DNA of 64,000 nucleotides, from contig NZ_JANAEZ010000001.1 in the NCBI RefSeq assembly GCF_024813435.1, forward strand, positions 930,001 through 994,000, written 5' to 3'. Within the stretch, counting starts at the first letter, position 1. Each line of letters opens with the position of its first letter. Shown piece by piece: positions 33,891 to 43,230 of this stretch. The notes under the pieces were generated by a model. The model ran no database searches and was not told the DNA's origin. It was given only the letters and a program-made list of their open reading frames with translations. A program made the translations under genes and the position numbers. This stretch comes from Cognataquiflexum gelatinilyticum (GTDB lineage Bacteria > Bacteroidota > Bacteroidia > Cytophagales > Cyclobacteriaceae).

Positions 33891-36800
33891 TTAGAAGTTA
33901 AGGTTGATATTAAATCCAAAGCTTCTGGTTGTAGGCATAGCGAAGAACTCCAAACCTTGGGAATTACCTCCGACAGTGTAGGCAGATTCAGGATCAATGT
34001 TAGGAACCTTTGACCAAATCAAAGCAAGGTTTCTACCCACCAATGAAACCGATGCAGCAGTAAAAGGTGTTTTGCTCAAAAGTGTTCCAGGAAGTGAATA
34101 TCCAAAAGAGAATTCTCTCAACTTGATAAAAGAGGCATCATACACTATGTTCTCAGTAATCTGAGCATATCTGTTGAAATAATCGTCAATCAAGAATTGA
34201 GTAGGGTCAGAAGAATTTGCTGGAATATTCCAAGTCCTTGCCTCACCGTTTGCATCTACACCGGAAACAGTCAAACCATTCTCACGGCTTGCCAAAGTTT
34301 CCTCATGTAATCCGTTGTTGTAGGCAAAATAATTTGTTCCAGAAACCAAATGTCCACCAAATCTACCATCAAGCAATACCATCAACCTGAAATTTTTGTA
34401 GCTGAAATTATTAACAAACCCAGCTGAAATAGGGTGACGACCTTCTGCGATAGTTTCTAATCCATTGGTAGGTACAGGAAGACCTCTGTCGTCATATACT
34501 TTTTGACCATCGATTGTCAGTTGTTTGAAACCAGCAATCATACCTAAAGGCTGACCTACAATGTGACGGATTCTTTCTCTTCTCAATCTGGATTCATCAA
34601 GGTTGATGAAATCGATTGGTTCTCCTTTGGCGTTTGTTCCAAGGCTTACTACGTTACTTTGGTTGTTGGCATAATTCAAAGAGAAGTCCCACTGGAAATC
34701 TTTCCTTTGGTAAGCAACTACGTTTAATAACAATTCAACCCCTTTGTTTGTCAACTCACCGATGTTGATGATAGTAGATCCAAAACCTGAAGTTGCAGAG
34801 ATACCGGTTGCAAGGATATCATTTGTAGTGTTTCTGCTATAATAAGCCACGTCCAAGCCGATCTTGTTTTCGAAGAATCGTAAATCAGCACCGAATTCAT
34901 ATTCGGTAGATAGGTAAGGCTTAAGGTTTGCATTGGGGATTGAACCGTTGTTGATTTGTCCCAAACTACCACCTAAGTGACCTGATCCAACAAGACCATA
35001 AGTCAAGTTAAGCGCATAAGGATTTGGAGCACCGCCCCCTGTTTGACCCCAAGATGCTCTGAATTTTGTAAAAGTGAATGCTTTTGGCAATTCAACTACA
35101 TCTGATAGCACAAAGCTTGTACCTATTGATGGGTAAAACAATTTGCTGTTGGCGGGCGACAAGGTTGAGAATTGGTCCTGACGGGCAGTAAGGTTTAAGA
35201 ATAGGAAGTTTTTGTATCCAACGTTAGCATAACCGAATACTGAATTGATTCCTTGCTCATTAAAGCCATAACCTACTTGAGGTGCAGCTACGTTTCTCAC
35301 ACTTCTGAAGAATGGAACAACAAGGTCATTTCCTCCACCTGAAAGGCTTTCAAATGATCTTCTCATTCTGTTTCCACCGACCAATGCATCTAAAGAGATG
35401 TCACCGAATTGTTTTTGAGCTCCGATGAACAAATCCATGTTATCTTCCCTGATTGTTCTTTTGCTTACATTGTAGTCACCTCTTGGCTTATAGGCTGTAC
35501 CATATGCTTCAGATGAGTCATCTGTTCTTGCTTGATAATCAGTACCTGCTCTACCCATGATATATAACCAATCTGTAATGTCATATCTCAAAGACACCTT
35601 ACCCAAAATCCTGTCAGTCACATCTTCTCTATAGAACTGATAAGCTGCCCAATAAGGGTTGGTTTGGAAAACGTTTGGCTGATATCTCAATTCAAACCCA
35701 TCTTCTTGAGCTCCCAATTTGTCTGTAGTACCTCTCATTGCTGAAAGAGGAAGGTTTCCAGGTCTTGTCATCATTGAGAAATTGGCATTCCCAGGAGAAT
35801 CAGAAAGCCTTGGACGGTTTTGCGCATTTTGCTTTGAATACTGACCACTCATATCAAGAGTAAGTTTTTTCAATTTACTGTTGACATTCAAGTTGATAAC
35901 GTCTCTTTTGAATCCTGCATTAGGCATGATGTCACTGTTATTCAAGTTTGAATAAGCAAATCTGTAAGTGCCGGTTTCATTTCCTCCACTTAGAGCCACT
36001 GAGTTATTCAGGGTATAACCTGTTTCATAAAAAGCATTCAAACCTTCACCTGTATGAGAATATGGTCTTGATACACCATCAAACTGAGGAGTACTGGTTC
36101 CATTATATCTTCCACCCCAATGAATATTTCCTGCATCCAATGCCTGACCTGAAGAAGCCGGAATAACCCCGTCTATACCTGGACCATATGATCTTTGGTA
36201 CTCAGTAAAGTCAAGAACGTTATCAAATGTGATATTAGAATTCAATGCTACACCAATACCTTTTCTCGCTTTACCGGTTTTGGTAGTGATCAAAACGACA
36301 CCATTAGCAGCCCTAGCTCCATATAGTGCAGCCGCAGCATTACCTTTCAAAACAGAAATACTTTCAATATCATCAGGGTTAATAGAAGCAAGACCGTCAC
36401 CGGCATCATTTCCACCCCACATACCTGCACTTCCGAGGTTACCTGTTTCAATAGGCATACCATTTACTACATACAAAGGCTGGTCATTGCCGGTCAAAGA
36501 AGAACCACCTCTGATCACTACCCTGGTAGAACCTGCGGCACCTGAAGCAGGAGGAGAAACGTTCACACCTGCGATTTTACCTGTCAAAGCGTTACCCAAG
36601 TTAACCGCTCTTGATTCAGTAAATTTGTCTCCACTTACTTGGGTTACGGAAAAGCCAAGTGCTTTTTTGTCTTTTTCCATACCAAAAGAAGTGACAACAA
36701 CTTCGGCAAGATCAGACATATCCTCTTGCAAGCTAACATCTAAGGAAGTCCTGTTACCAACCACAAACTCTTGGGCGGAAAACCCTATAAAAGAAAATAC

Positions 36801-37016
36801 CAACACGGATGTATTGGTCACCGAGATAGAATACTTACCATCCAAATCGGTGGTAGTACCTGTGTTTACTTGCTTGTCCAGGATGTTTACCCCTGGAATC
36901 GGTTCTCCGGTAGAATCCACTACCCTACCGGTAAGAACTCGGCTTTGGCCATATGCCTCAAAACCTGAGGCAAAAATCATGACCATCGCTAACATTAATA
37001 GTACAACTCTGTTCAT
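33891..37016 (-). CDS. SusC/RagA-type TonB-linked outer membrane transporter
   Basis: 1,041 residues with a signal peptide ending near EAYGQ. A carboxypeptidase-D-like beta-sandwich comes first (about 27-105: LTGRVVDSTGEPIPGVNILD...GKYSISV). The plug domain follows with the SusC marker IESISVLKGNAAAALYGARAANGVVLITTK, of which the ALYGARAANGV core is most typical. A long beta-barrel ends in FGFNINLNF with terminal aromatics. It imports oligosaccharides with TonB energy together with the SusD-like lipoprotein. It is the first gene of the cluster. The 553-bp gap upstream is its likely promoter region. Confidence 0.94.
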   Translation of the reverse strand: MNRVVLLMLAMVMIFASGFEAYGQSRVLTGRVVDSTGEPIPGVNILDKQVNTGTTTDLDGKYSISVTNTSVLVFSFIGFSAQEFVVGNRTSLDVSLQEDMSDLAEVVVTSFGMEKDKKALGFSVTQVSGDKFTESRAVNLGNALTGKIAGVNVSPPASGAAGSTRVVIRGGSSLTGNDQPLYVVNGMPIETGNLGSAGMWGGNDAGDGLASINPDDIESISVLKGNAAAALYGARAANGVVLITTKTGKARKGIGVALNSNITFDNVLDFTEYQRSYGPGIDGVIPASSGQALDAGNIHWGGRYNGTSTPQFDGVSRPYSHTGEGLNAFYETGYTLNNSVALSGGNETGTYRFAYSNLNNSDIMPNAGFKRDVINLNVNSKLKKLTLDMSGQYSKQNAQNRPRLSDSPGNANFSMMTRPGNLPLSAMRGTTDKLGAQEDGFELRYQPNVFQTNPYWAAYQFYREDVTDRILGKVSLRYDITDWLYIMGRAGTDYQARTDDSSEAYGTAYKPRGDYNVSKRTIREDNMDLFIGAQKQFGDISLDALVGGNRMRRSFESLSGGGNDLVVPFFRSVRNVAAPQVGYGFNEQGINSVFGYANVGYKNFLFLNLTARQDQFSTLSPANSKLFYPSIGTSFVLSDVVELPKAFTFTKFRASWGQTGGGAPNPYALNLTYGLVGSGHLGGSLGQINNGSIPNANLKPYLSTEYEFGADLRFFENKIGLDVAYYSRNTTNDILATGISATSGFGSTIINIGELTNKGVELLLNVVAYQRKDFQWDFSLNYANNQSNVVSLGTNAKGEPIDFINLDESRLRRERIRHIVGQPLGMIAGFKQLTIDGQKVYDDRGLPVPTNGLETIAEGRHPISAGFVNNFSYKNFRLMVLLDGRFGGHLVSGTNYFAYNNGLHEETLASRENGLTVSGVDANGEARTWNIPANSSDPTQFLIDDYFNRYAQITENIVYDASFIKLREFSFGYSLPGTLLSKTPFTAASVSLVGRNLALIWSKVPNIDPESAYTVGGNSQGLEFFAMPTTRSFGFNINLNF

Positions 37017-37539
37017 AGGAATTATTTAAAGGTTACATTTTATTGGTTTAGGGTATTTGGATAATTGTTTAATTTCTTTTATAAAATTTTTATTTTGAAT
37101 GGATTTAGGTATTAATTAGAATGATCTGATATTTTTCAATCAAACAGTAAAATATTATATGCCAAAATCGAATTAATGAAAGATTTGCTATCTGTAAATG
37201 TATCTAAAAAAAATTATTGTTAAAAATATTTAAATATTTTTTTTAATTAAGTTCAAAGACTTTTACGATTTATTATATTTAATAAATCGGTTTAGCAAAT
37301 AAATTTATATATGCTTTACTAAGCAGGGCTGTTTGTACATGGAATACTTCTGTTTATTTTTCTCCATTTAAAAAGTCAAATACCCGCTCAAAACCAATTG
37401 ATTACGCCCAACTATCGTTTTCAATTCAAATATCCAATTTAAAGGTAATCTAGGTTTTTATATACTTTATAAAAAAAATTCAAAAAGAACTTTGACTTCT
37501 TTTTGAATTGTAGTTTTTTTTGACTCGATTAAGACAAAA
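37017..37539. other. AT-rich intergenic region upstream of SusC
   Basis: No gene is visible in this stretch. It should carry the SusC promoter, read on the minus strand, and contains the palindrome at 37266-37289. It ends at the glnA terminator at 37540. I could not find a convincing TAnnTTTG box with proper -33 spacing, so the transcription start is not placed. Confidence 0.5.
37266..37289. promoter_or_regulatory. Perfect 10-bp inverted repeat upstream of SusC, possible operator
   Basis: CGATTTATTA (37266-37275), TATT, TAATAAATCG (37280-37289). It is about 250 bp upstream of the SusC start. There is no T-run, so it is not an obvious terminator; an operator for the LacI or ROK regulator is possible. 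Confidence 0.4.
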
Positions 37540-37565
37540 AAAAAACCGCCCTTCGGCGGTTTTTT
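37540..37565 (-). terminator. Terminator of glutamine synthetase gene
   Basis: AAAAAACCGCC (37540-37550), loop CTTC, GGCGGTTTTTT (37555-37565). A perfect stem 4 bp after the stop codon. Confidence 0.92.
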
Positions 37566-37569
37566 AAAA

Positions 37570-39732
37570 TTATTTGATGAATAACATCTCTCTATATTTG
37601 ACCAAAGGCCACAATTCATCATCGACAACCAATTCAAGTTTGTCAACAGCATACCTGATTTTATCGAAATAAGCTTCTTTGACATCATTACAATATCCTT
37701 TGGCTCTTTTGACAATATCCTCTTCTTTATTCAGCTGCTTTCTTGCTTCAGTCATGTCGTGAACGTTCTTATTGATCGATTCAAGGTGCTTACTGATTTC
37801 CTTAATGGTTTCAATGGCAGCAGTATTGTCCAAGCCAAGTCCTGCCAACCCATTTGCGTTTTCGATCAGTTTGTTTTGATACAGGATAGAAGTTGGAATT
37901 ACATGGTTCAAAGCAAGATCTCCCATAACTCTGGATTCGATCTGAACTTTCTTAATGTAATTTTCCAACATGATTTCATGTCTTGCATGAAGCTCCTTGG
38001 AATTCAAAACATTGTGTCGGGAAAACAACTCAGCTACTTTCTTATCATGGTAAATATCCAAAGCGGCCGGAGTACTTTTTAAGTTTGACAAACCTCTTTT
38101 CTCAGCTTCTTTGGCCCACTCTTCTGAGTAGCCATCACCTTCAAATCTTATTTTTTTGCTGTCCTTGATATACTTTCTCAATACATTGACAATGGCAATT
38201 TTCTTTTCCTTGCCAGCATTGACTTCTTTATCTATGTCTTTCAGAAGGTTCCTTAATGTCTCGGCTACGATCACGTTCAAAGCCGTCATTGGTCCTGCAG
38301 AATTTGCACCTGAACCAACCGCTCTAAACTCAAATTTATTTCCTGTAAAGGCAAAAGGTGAAGTTCTGTTACGGTCAGTATTGTCCAATATGATTTCAGG
38401 AATCTTAGAGATACCTAATTTCATATACATGTTATCACCTTTCTCGATTTTAACATTTCCATTTTTCTCCAATTCATCCAAAACAGATGACAATGTCGAG
38501 CCAAGGAACACAGACATGATAGCAGGAGGCGCTTCGTTTGCTCCCAATCTGAAATCATTGCTGGCAGAAGCGATGCTTGACCTCAACAAATCTGCATGGT
38601 CATACACCGCCTTTACAGTAGCGACCACAAAAGTCAGGAACTGAAGGTTTTCTCTTGCCGAACTGCTTGGCTGGAACAGGTTGACCCCTGTATCGGTGAT
38701 CAAAGACCAGTTATTGTGCTTTCCGCTACCATTTACACCTGCAAATGGTTTTTCGTGAAACAACACTTTCAGATTATGCTTTTCTGCAACTTTATCCATC
38801 AAATCCATCAGCAACTGGTTGTGATCAATGGCTTTGTTGATTTCTTCGAAAAGAGGCGCAACTTCAAATTGACCCGGAGCTACTTCATTGTGACGGGTGG
38901 AGACAGGAATTCCCAATTTGTGGGCTTCGATCTCAAAATCCATCATGAAATCCTTCACTCTGGTAGGGATAGATCCGAAATAGTGATCTTCTAACTGTTG
39001 GCCTCTAGCTGGGTTATGTCCAAAAACTGTACGTCCGGACATCACCAAATCAGGTCTTGTAGCAAACAAGGCTTTGTCAATCACAAAATATTCCTGCTCC
39101 ACACCCAAGGAAGGGCTCACTTTTCTTACGTTTCTATCAAATAGCTGACATACTTCCACCGCAGCAGAATTAATGGCTTCCATGGATTTCAGCAATGGAG
39201 TCTTATAATCCAAAGCTTCTCCTGTAAAAGAGACAAATATGGTAGGAATACACAATGTCTTATCAAAAATGAAAATCGGTGAGGATGGATCCCAAGCTGT
39301 ATACCCCCTTGCTTCGAAAGTCGAACGGATACCGCCATGAGGGAATGAGGATGCATCTGGTTCTTGTTGAACCAAAGCCGAACCTTTGAATTTTTCTAAT
39401 CCTGCATGGGCATCAAAGAAAGAATCATGTTTCTCTGCAGTCGAACCTGTAAGAGGCTGAAACCAGTGGGTATAGTGGGTAACTCCTTTGGATAGCGCCC
39501 ATACTTTCACTGCAGATGCAATTTCTTCTGCAGTAGAGGGATCAATCTTGCTGCCTTTGTCGATCGCCTCCATTACCTTTTTGAATACGGATGGGGCCAA
39601 AGACTCTTTCATTTGCTTGGTGCCGAAAACATTACTTCCATAATAATCGGAAATCTTGCTCGAAGGTGGTGTTACAGTAACTTTTGACCTGCCTTGGGCC
39701 ATTAGTAGCGCTTTTTGTCTTAAAGTTGCCAT
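37570..39732 (-). CDS. glnN: Glutamine synthetase type III
   Basis: 720 residues, the size of GSIII rather than the roughly 450-residue GSI. GSIII marks include DPSSPIFIFDKTLCIPTIFVS, SLGVEQEYFVID (metal and substrate Glu), RHNEVAPGQFEVAP, and FHEKPFAGVNGSGKHNNW. The C-terminal 170 residues are helical, also a type III feature. The enzyme condenses ammonia and glutamate using ATP. The promoter is clear: TATTTTTG at 39772-39765 with TTTG 17 nt upstream. It is divergent from mtaB and ends in a strong terminator, so it is a single-gene unit. Confidence 0.95.
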   Translation of the reverse strand: MATLRQKALLMAQGRSKVTVTPPSSKISDYYGSNVFGTKQMKESLAPSVFKKVMEAIDKGSKIDPSTAEEIASAVKVWALSKGVTHYTHWFQPLTGSTAEKHDSFFDAHAGLEKFKGSALVQQEPDASSFPHGGIRSTFEARGYTAWDPSSPIFIFDKTLCIPTIFVSFTGEALDYKTPLLKSMEAINSAAVEVCQLFDRNVRKVSPSLGVEQEYFVIDKALFATRPDLVMSGRTVFGHNPARGQQLEDHYFGSIPTRVKDFMMDFEIEAHKLGIPVSTRHNEVAPGQFEVAPLFEEINKAIDHNQLLMDLMDKVAEKHNLKVLFHEKPFAGVNGSGKHNNWSLITDTGVNLFQPSSSARENLQFLTFVVATVKAVYDHADLLRSSIASASNDFRLGANEAPPAIMSVFLGSTLSSVLDELEKNGNVKIEKGDNMYMKLGISKIPEIILDNTDRNRTSPFAFTGNKFEFRAVGSGANSAGPMTALNVIVAETLRNLLKDIDKEVNAGKEKKIAIVNVLRKYIKDSKKIRFEGDGYSEEWAKEAEKRGLSNLKSTPAALDIYHDKKVAELFSRHNVLNSKELHARHEIMLENYIKKVQIESRVMGDLALNHVIPTSILYQNKLIENANGLAGLGLDNTAAIETIKEISKHLESINKNVHDMTEARKQLNKEEDIVKRAKGYCNDVKEAYFDKIRYAVDKLELVVDDELWPLVKYREMLFIK

Positions 39733-39764
39733 TTTCTACAATAAGTGGTTTGATTATATACCCA

Positions 39765-39793
39765 CAAAAATATGAAATTATATCAATTTCAAA
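39765..39793 (-). promoter_or_regulatory. Promoter of glutamine synthetase gene
   Basis: On the minus strand, TTTG (39793-39790), 17 nt, then TATTTTTG (39772-39765). This matches the Bacteroidota -33/-7 pair and leaves a leader of about 25-30 nt before the ATG at 39732. Confidence 0.7.
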
Positions 39794-39911
39794 GCAAAAG
39801 GGTTTCAAATGAGGTAGTTTTTTGAAAAATTTACATTTTTTTTAATTAAATGGCTCAAAATATCCTTAATGTGGCTGAAAAAATCGCATTTTCATCTCAA
39901 AAAATAGAAAA

Positions 39912-39941
39912 TTGAAAACTGAATGATAATAATTAAATTTG
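39912..39941 (+). promoter_or_regulatory. Promoter of mtaB
   Basis: TTG at 39912, 19 nt, then TAAATTTG at 39934-39941, fitting the TTTG-N19-TAnnTTTG pattern. It overlaps the possible TTG start at 39939, which therefore cannot be used, and supports the GTG at 39966 as the start codon. Confidence 0.7.
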
Positions 39942-39965
39942 CGATCGGTAAAAAGAAAGGTTAGC

Positions 39966-41285
39966 GTGAAAAAAGTTGCATTTTATACTTTAGGTTGTAA
40001 GTTAAATTATTCAGAAACTTCCACCATCAGCAGGATGTTTGAAGCGAAAGGCTATCAAAAGGTCGACTTCGACAATACGCCTGATATTTTTATCATCAAT
40101 ACCTGTTCTGTGACTGAAAACGCAGACAAGAAGTGTAAAAAAATCGTCCGGGAGGCAAAAAAGATTTCTCCCAACTCTTATGTAACCATAATTGGCTGCT
40201 ATGCGCAACTGAAGCCGCAGGAAATCTCTGAAATAGAAGGTGTAGACGCTGTATTGGGAGCTGCAGAAAAATTCAGGCTGATTGAGCTTTTGGATGGTTT
40301 TGCCAAAGAACAGGAAACCAAAGTCTTGGCCTCCGAAATCCAAGAAGCGAATATTTTTAACAATGCCTACTCCATGCATGACCGGACAAGGACTTTTTTG
40401 AAAGTTCAGGATGGCTGTAATTATGGATGTGCTTTTTGCACCATCCCTTTGGCAAGGGGAAAAAGCCGGAGCGATACCATCGAAAACATCCTGACTTCAG
40501 TAAGAGAAATTGCCGCCACAGAAGTAAAAGAAGTGGTTTTGACAGGAGTCAATATCGGGGATTTTGGTATTCAGGAAGGGAAAAGAAAAGAAAGGTTTGC
40601 AGACCTTGTGATGGCGATTGACGAGATTGAAGGCATAGAAAGGTTCCGGATTTCTTCCATTGAGCCCAATTTGCTTACCAATGAGGTAATTGAATTTGTG
40701 TCGACTTCCAAAAGATTTGTCCCTCATTTTCATATTCCCCTTCAATCCGGCAGCAATACCATTCTCCGAAGCATGGGAAGAAGGTACCTTAGGGAATTAT
40801 ACGAAGACAGGATTTCCAAAATCAAATCCCTGATGCCGCATTGCTGTGTCGGCGTGGATGTGATTGTGGGATTTCCGGGTGAAACAGACGAACTGTTTTT
40901 GGAAACATACAATTTCCTGAATGAACTCGATATTTCTTATCTCCATGTTTTCACCTATTCCGAAAGGGCAAATACACGTGCAGTAGAATTGGACGGGATC
41001 GTCCCAATCAAAAAGAGAAATGAGCGTTCCAAAATGCTCAGGATTCTTTCAGAAAAGAAAAGGAGGAAGTTTTATCAGGAGAATCTAGGAAGAACCTTTA
41101 CCGTCCTATTCGAAGAGGATGTGGAAGACGGAAAAATGCACGGCTTCACCGAAAATTATATCAGGGTAGCAGCCAAGTATGATCCTATTCTAATCAACGA
41201 ACTGAAGACTGTCACCCTCAGCGAAATCAATGAAAAAGGGAATGTGGAAGCCGTCGAACCGGAGATGATGTACGAGAGGCATTGA
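39966..41285 (+). CDS. mtaB: tRNA t6A37 methylthiotransferase MtaB
   Basis: 439 residues from a GTG at 39966, chosen because the promoter lies over the earlier TTG. The UPF0004 domain carries three Cys (LGCKLNYSE, NTCSVTEN, IGCYAQLKP). The radical-SAM motif is CNYGCAFC (Cys151, 155, 158), and the TRAM-like end follows. The protein adds a methylthio group to threonylcarbamoyl-adenosine at position 37 of tRNAs that read ANN codons, using two [4Fe-4S] clusters. MtaB rather than MiaB or RimO is indicated by TLGCKLNYSE and HFHIPLQSGS. Next to it lies the convergent DUF3857 gene, 10 bp beyond the stop codon. Confidence 0.93.
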   Translation: MKKVAFYTLGCKLNYSETSTISRMFEAKGYQKVDFDNTPDIFIINTCSVTENADKKCKKIVREAKKISPNSYVTIIGCYAQLKPQEISEIEGVDAVLGAAEKFRLIELLDGFAKEQETKVLASEIQEANIFNNAYSMHDRTRTFLKVQDGCNYGCAFCTIPLARGKSRSDTIENILTSVREIAATEVKEVVLTGVNIGDFGIQEGKRKERFADLVMAIDEIEGIERFRISSIEPNLLTNEVIEFVSTSKRFVPHFHIPLQSGSNTILRSMGRRYLRELYEDRISKIKSLMPHCCVGVDVIVGFPGETDELFLETYNFLNELDISYLHVFTYSERANTRAVELDGIVPIKKRNERSKMLRILSEKKRRKFYQENLGRTFTVLFEEDVEDGKMHGFTENYIRVAAKYDPILINELKTVTLSEINEKGNVEAVEPEMMYERH

Positions 41286-41295
41286 ATTTTTTAGC

Positions 41296-43227
41296 CTATT
41301 GAGCCTTCTTTAATACCACCTTGGTTTTGTCGGCTTTTTCGATGTTGGTCACAAAATCCACAAAAGCAGCAAATTGACCTGCCTGATAGACACCATCATT
41401 CATTTCCAGTTTTCTTTTGTAGACTAGACTTCTTTCTTCAAGATGGTATTCGGCAGAATAAATCCCAAAATCGGATTCCAATAAGATCTTGGAAGGAACA
41501 GACTCAGGATTGTAACCTTCAGGTAATTTGTAGGTAATCAAGTCCTCGTCAATAAAACCCATGCGCCTTTCAAAAGAGGCTTTCCTTTCTGGTTTGGATG
41601 AAATCTTCATGGAATACACATTCAATTGGTTGGGCTGTAAAAAAATACGGGTGCCGGATTTGCTGGCTATGCTTTTAACCATAATCTTCGCATCGACTTT
41701 GACAGTGGGCAGAGAACTCATTTCAGGTGAGAAATTAAAATCGACAACGTCAAAAGATGAAAGTGTCAAATTGGTCAGCAGCCAATCCTTTTTCTCAGTA
41801 GCTGACAATCCTGCCACAGTCAGCAAACTTCCATTTTCAGTCTGAAGACCACTATTTTCGAAGTGTAAATTCCCTGTTGCTTTTCCTGTTTCATCCACTT
41901 CAAAATCAGCTTTTTGGAACAGGGTATTTTGTTCTTTGCCATATTTTGGTGTTCGCACCAATTTGCCTCCGTTTTCGGTAATCAATAAGGCATGCCTGTC
42001 TGAGGTAAAATTCCCAAGGTATCCAAAAGGATTGGTCTGAGAAGTGCACTCTAACCAAATGGTATCTTTCCCGTCAGGAACTGCTAGAATGGCGTGATTG
42101 AAGTAACTTCTCGGAAATTCTTCATAAACCTTGCGCTTGCTTTCGCCACCATATATCAAGGCATAATTACTTTTGATTCCTGCTTCTTTCAGCATAGCAC
42201 CCATAAAATTGGATAAGGCTTTACAGTCCCCATAACCATATTTTTCTACAGTCAGCGCCTCAAAAGGCATAAAGCCACCAATGCCTAGCTGAATACTCAC
42301 ATACCGTGTATTTTTTTGCAGGTATTCATAAATCACCTTTGTTTTTTCTTCCGTGGTTTCAAGACCTGCGACCAGTTCATTTACCTTATACTTTAATTGT
42401 GGGGTCAAAACATCCTTGCCAGAATTCAGGGAACCGATCCATTTTCCCATGGATTCCCATGAACTCAGGTCACCTTTGAACCCTTCATACTCAAATTCCG
42501 AAGCTCCTACAAATAATACCTTTGTTGGATTTTCATCAAGAGGTAGCATTATTTCAGGTTCAAAAGCTTCAATGTTTTCAATTTTCCAAGACTTCTCAAC
42601 CATTCCACCTTCAAGTTCCTTTGTACTGAGGTATTTTTCATCGATGGTTTGGGTGAAAAATCTAAGCTTACTGGCTTTTGGATAAATATATTTGCCCTGG
42701 GCTATTTCTACAGGGATTTTGGGGTAAGACTGGGGATACCAATTTGGGAGGAAAAACAAATTCGGATATTCCACTTCATATTCAAACTCCACTGTGTATG
42801 GAAAATTCAATTGACGGAGATCCATCACTTTGATCCGGTTATCCTCATATATTGAAAATGAATTGAAATTACTGTAATCACTGATATCGCTCTTACTTCC
42901 TTTTTTGATAGTGTTTCCTATCAAATCATACACATTGCCATTGATGCTTTTTATTTTGATTTTTGGTTCGTAATCCACTTGAAGGACAGCCAAGTCATTG
43001 GCCTCTTTCTTAAATATGGTGACTACTAATTTGTTTTTCAATATGAATTCGCCTGATGCTCCCACTATCACCTCCTGAATGTCTTCCCTGATGACAGCCG
43101 GGGCGTTGATAATCTGTTCGGGATTTATCGTGGCTGTTGCATATTTCTGACCAAAAGAATCCTGATTTCCTGCAAACAGACAAATACAAGAAACAATAAC
43201 ACCACCTAAAAACGAATTTCTTTTCAT
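41296..43227 (-). CDS. Secreted DUF3857/transglutaminase-like protein, catalytic triad apparently kept
   Basis: 643 residues with an N-terminal signal region (MKRNSFLGGVIVSCICLFAG). The DUF3857 beta-rich domain spans about 50-260. A transglutaminase-like domain covers about 275-410, with Cys335 in YGYGDCKALSNFMG and His377 in YFNHAIL; the third residue should be in WLECTSQTN. The C-terminal 200 residues are beta-rich. In this family the protein is periplasmic or surface-anchored, and no substrate is known; a thiol protease or amidase is possible. It follows the DUF3857 paralogue by 3 bp and is cotranscribed with it. Confidence 0.85.
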   Translation of the reverse strand: MKRNSFLGGVIVSCICLFAGNQDSFGQKYATATINPEQIINAPAVIREDIQEVIVGASGEFILKNKLVVTIFKKEANDLAVLQVDYEPKIKIKSINGNVYDLIGNTIKKGSKSDISDYSNFNSFSIYEDNRIKVMDLRQLNFPYTVEFEYEVEYPNLFFLPNWYPQSYPKIPVEIAQGKYIYPKASKLRFFTQTIDEKYLSTKELEGGMVEKSWKIENIEAFEPEIMLPLDENPTKVLFVGASEFEYEGFKGDLSSWESMGKWIGSLNSGKDVLTPQLKYKVNELVAGLETTEEKTKVIYEYLQKNTRYVSIQLGIGGFMPFEALTVEKYGYGDCKALSNFMGAMLKEAGIKSNYALIYGGESKRKVYEEFPRSYFNHAILAVPDGKDTIWLECTSQTNPFGYLGNFTSDRHALLITENGGKLVRTPKYGKEQNTLFQKADFEVDETGKATGNLHFENSGLQTENGSLLTVAGLSATEKKDWLLTNLTLSSFDVVDFNFSPEMSSLPTVKVDAKIMVKSIASKSGTRIFLQPNQLNVYSMKISSKPERKASFERRMGFIDEDLITYKLPEGYNPESVPSKILLESDFGIYSAEYHLEERSLVYKRKLEMNDGVYQAGQFAAFVDFVTNIEKADKTKVVLKKAQ

Positions 43228-43230
43228 GGC

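Noticed and set aside
37017..37539. Small gene or structured RNA upstream of SusC
   Set aside because: Only AT-rich sequence with short frames in both directions. I found no tRNA-like or riboswitch-like pattern.
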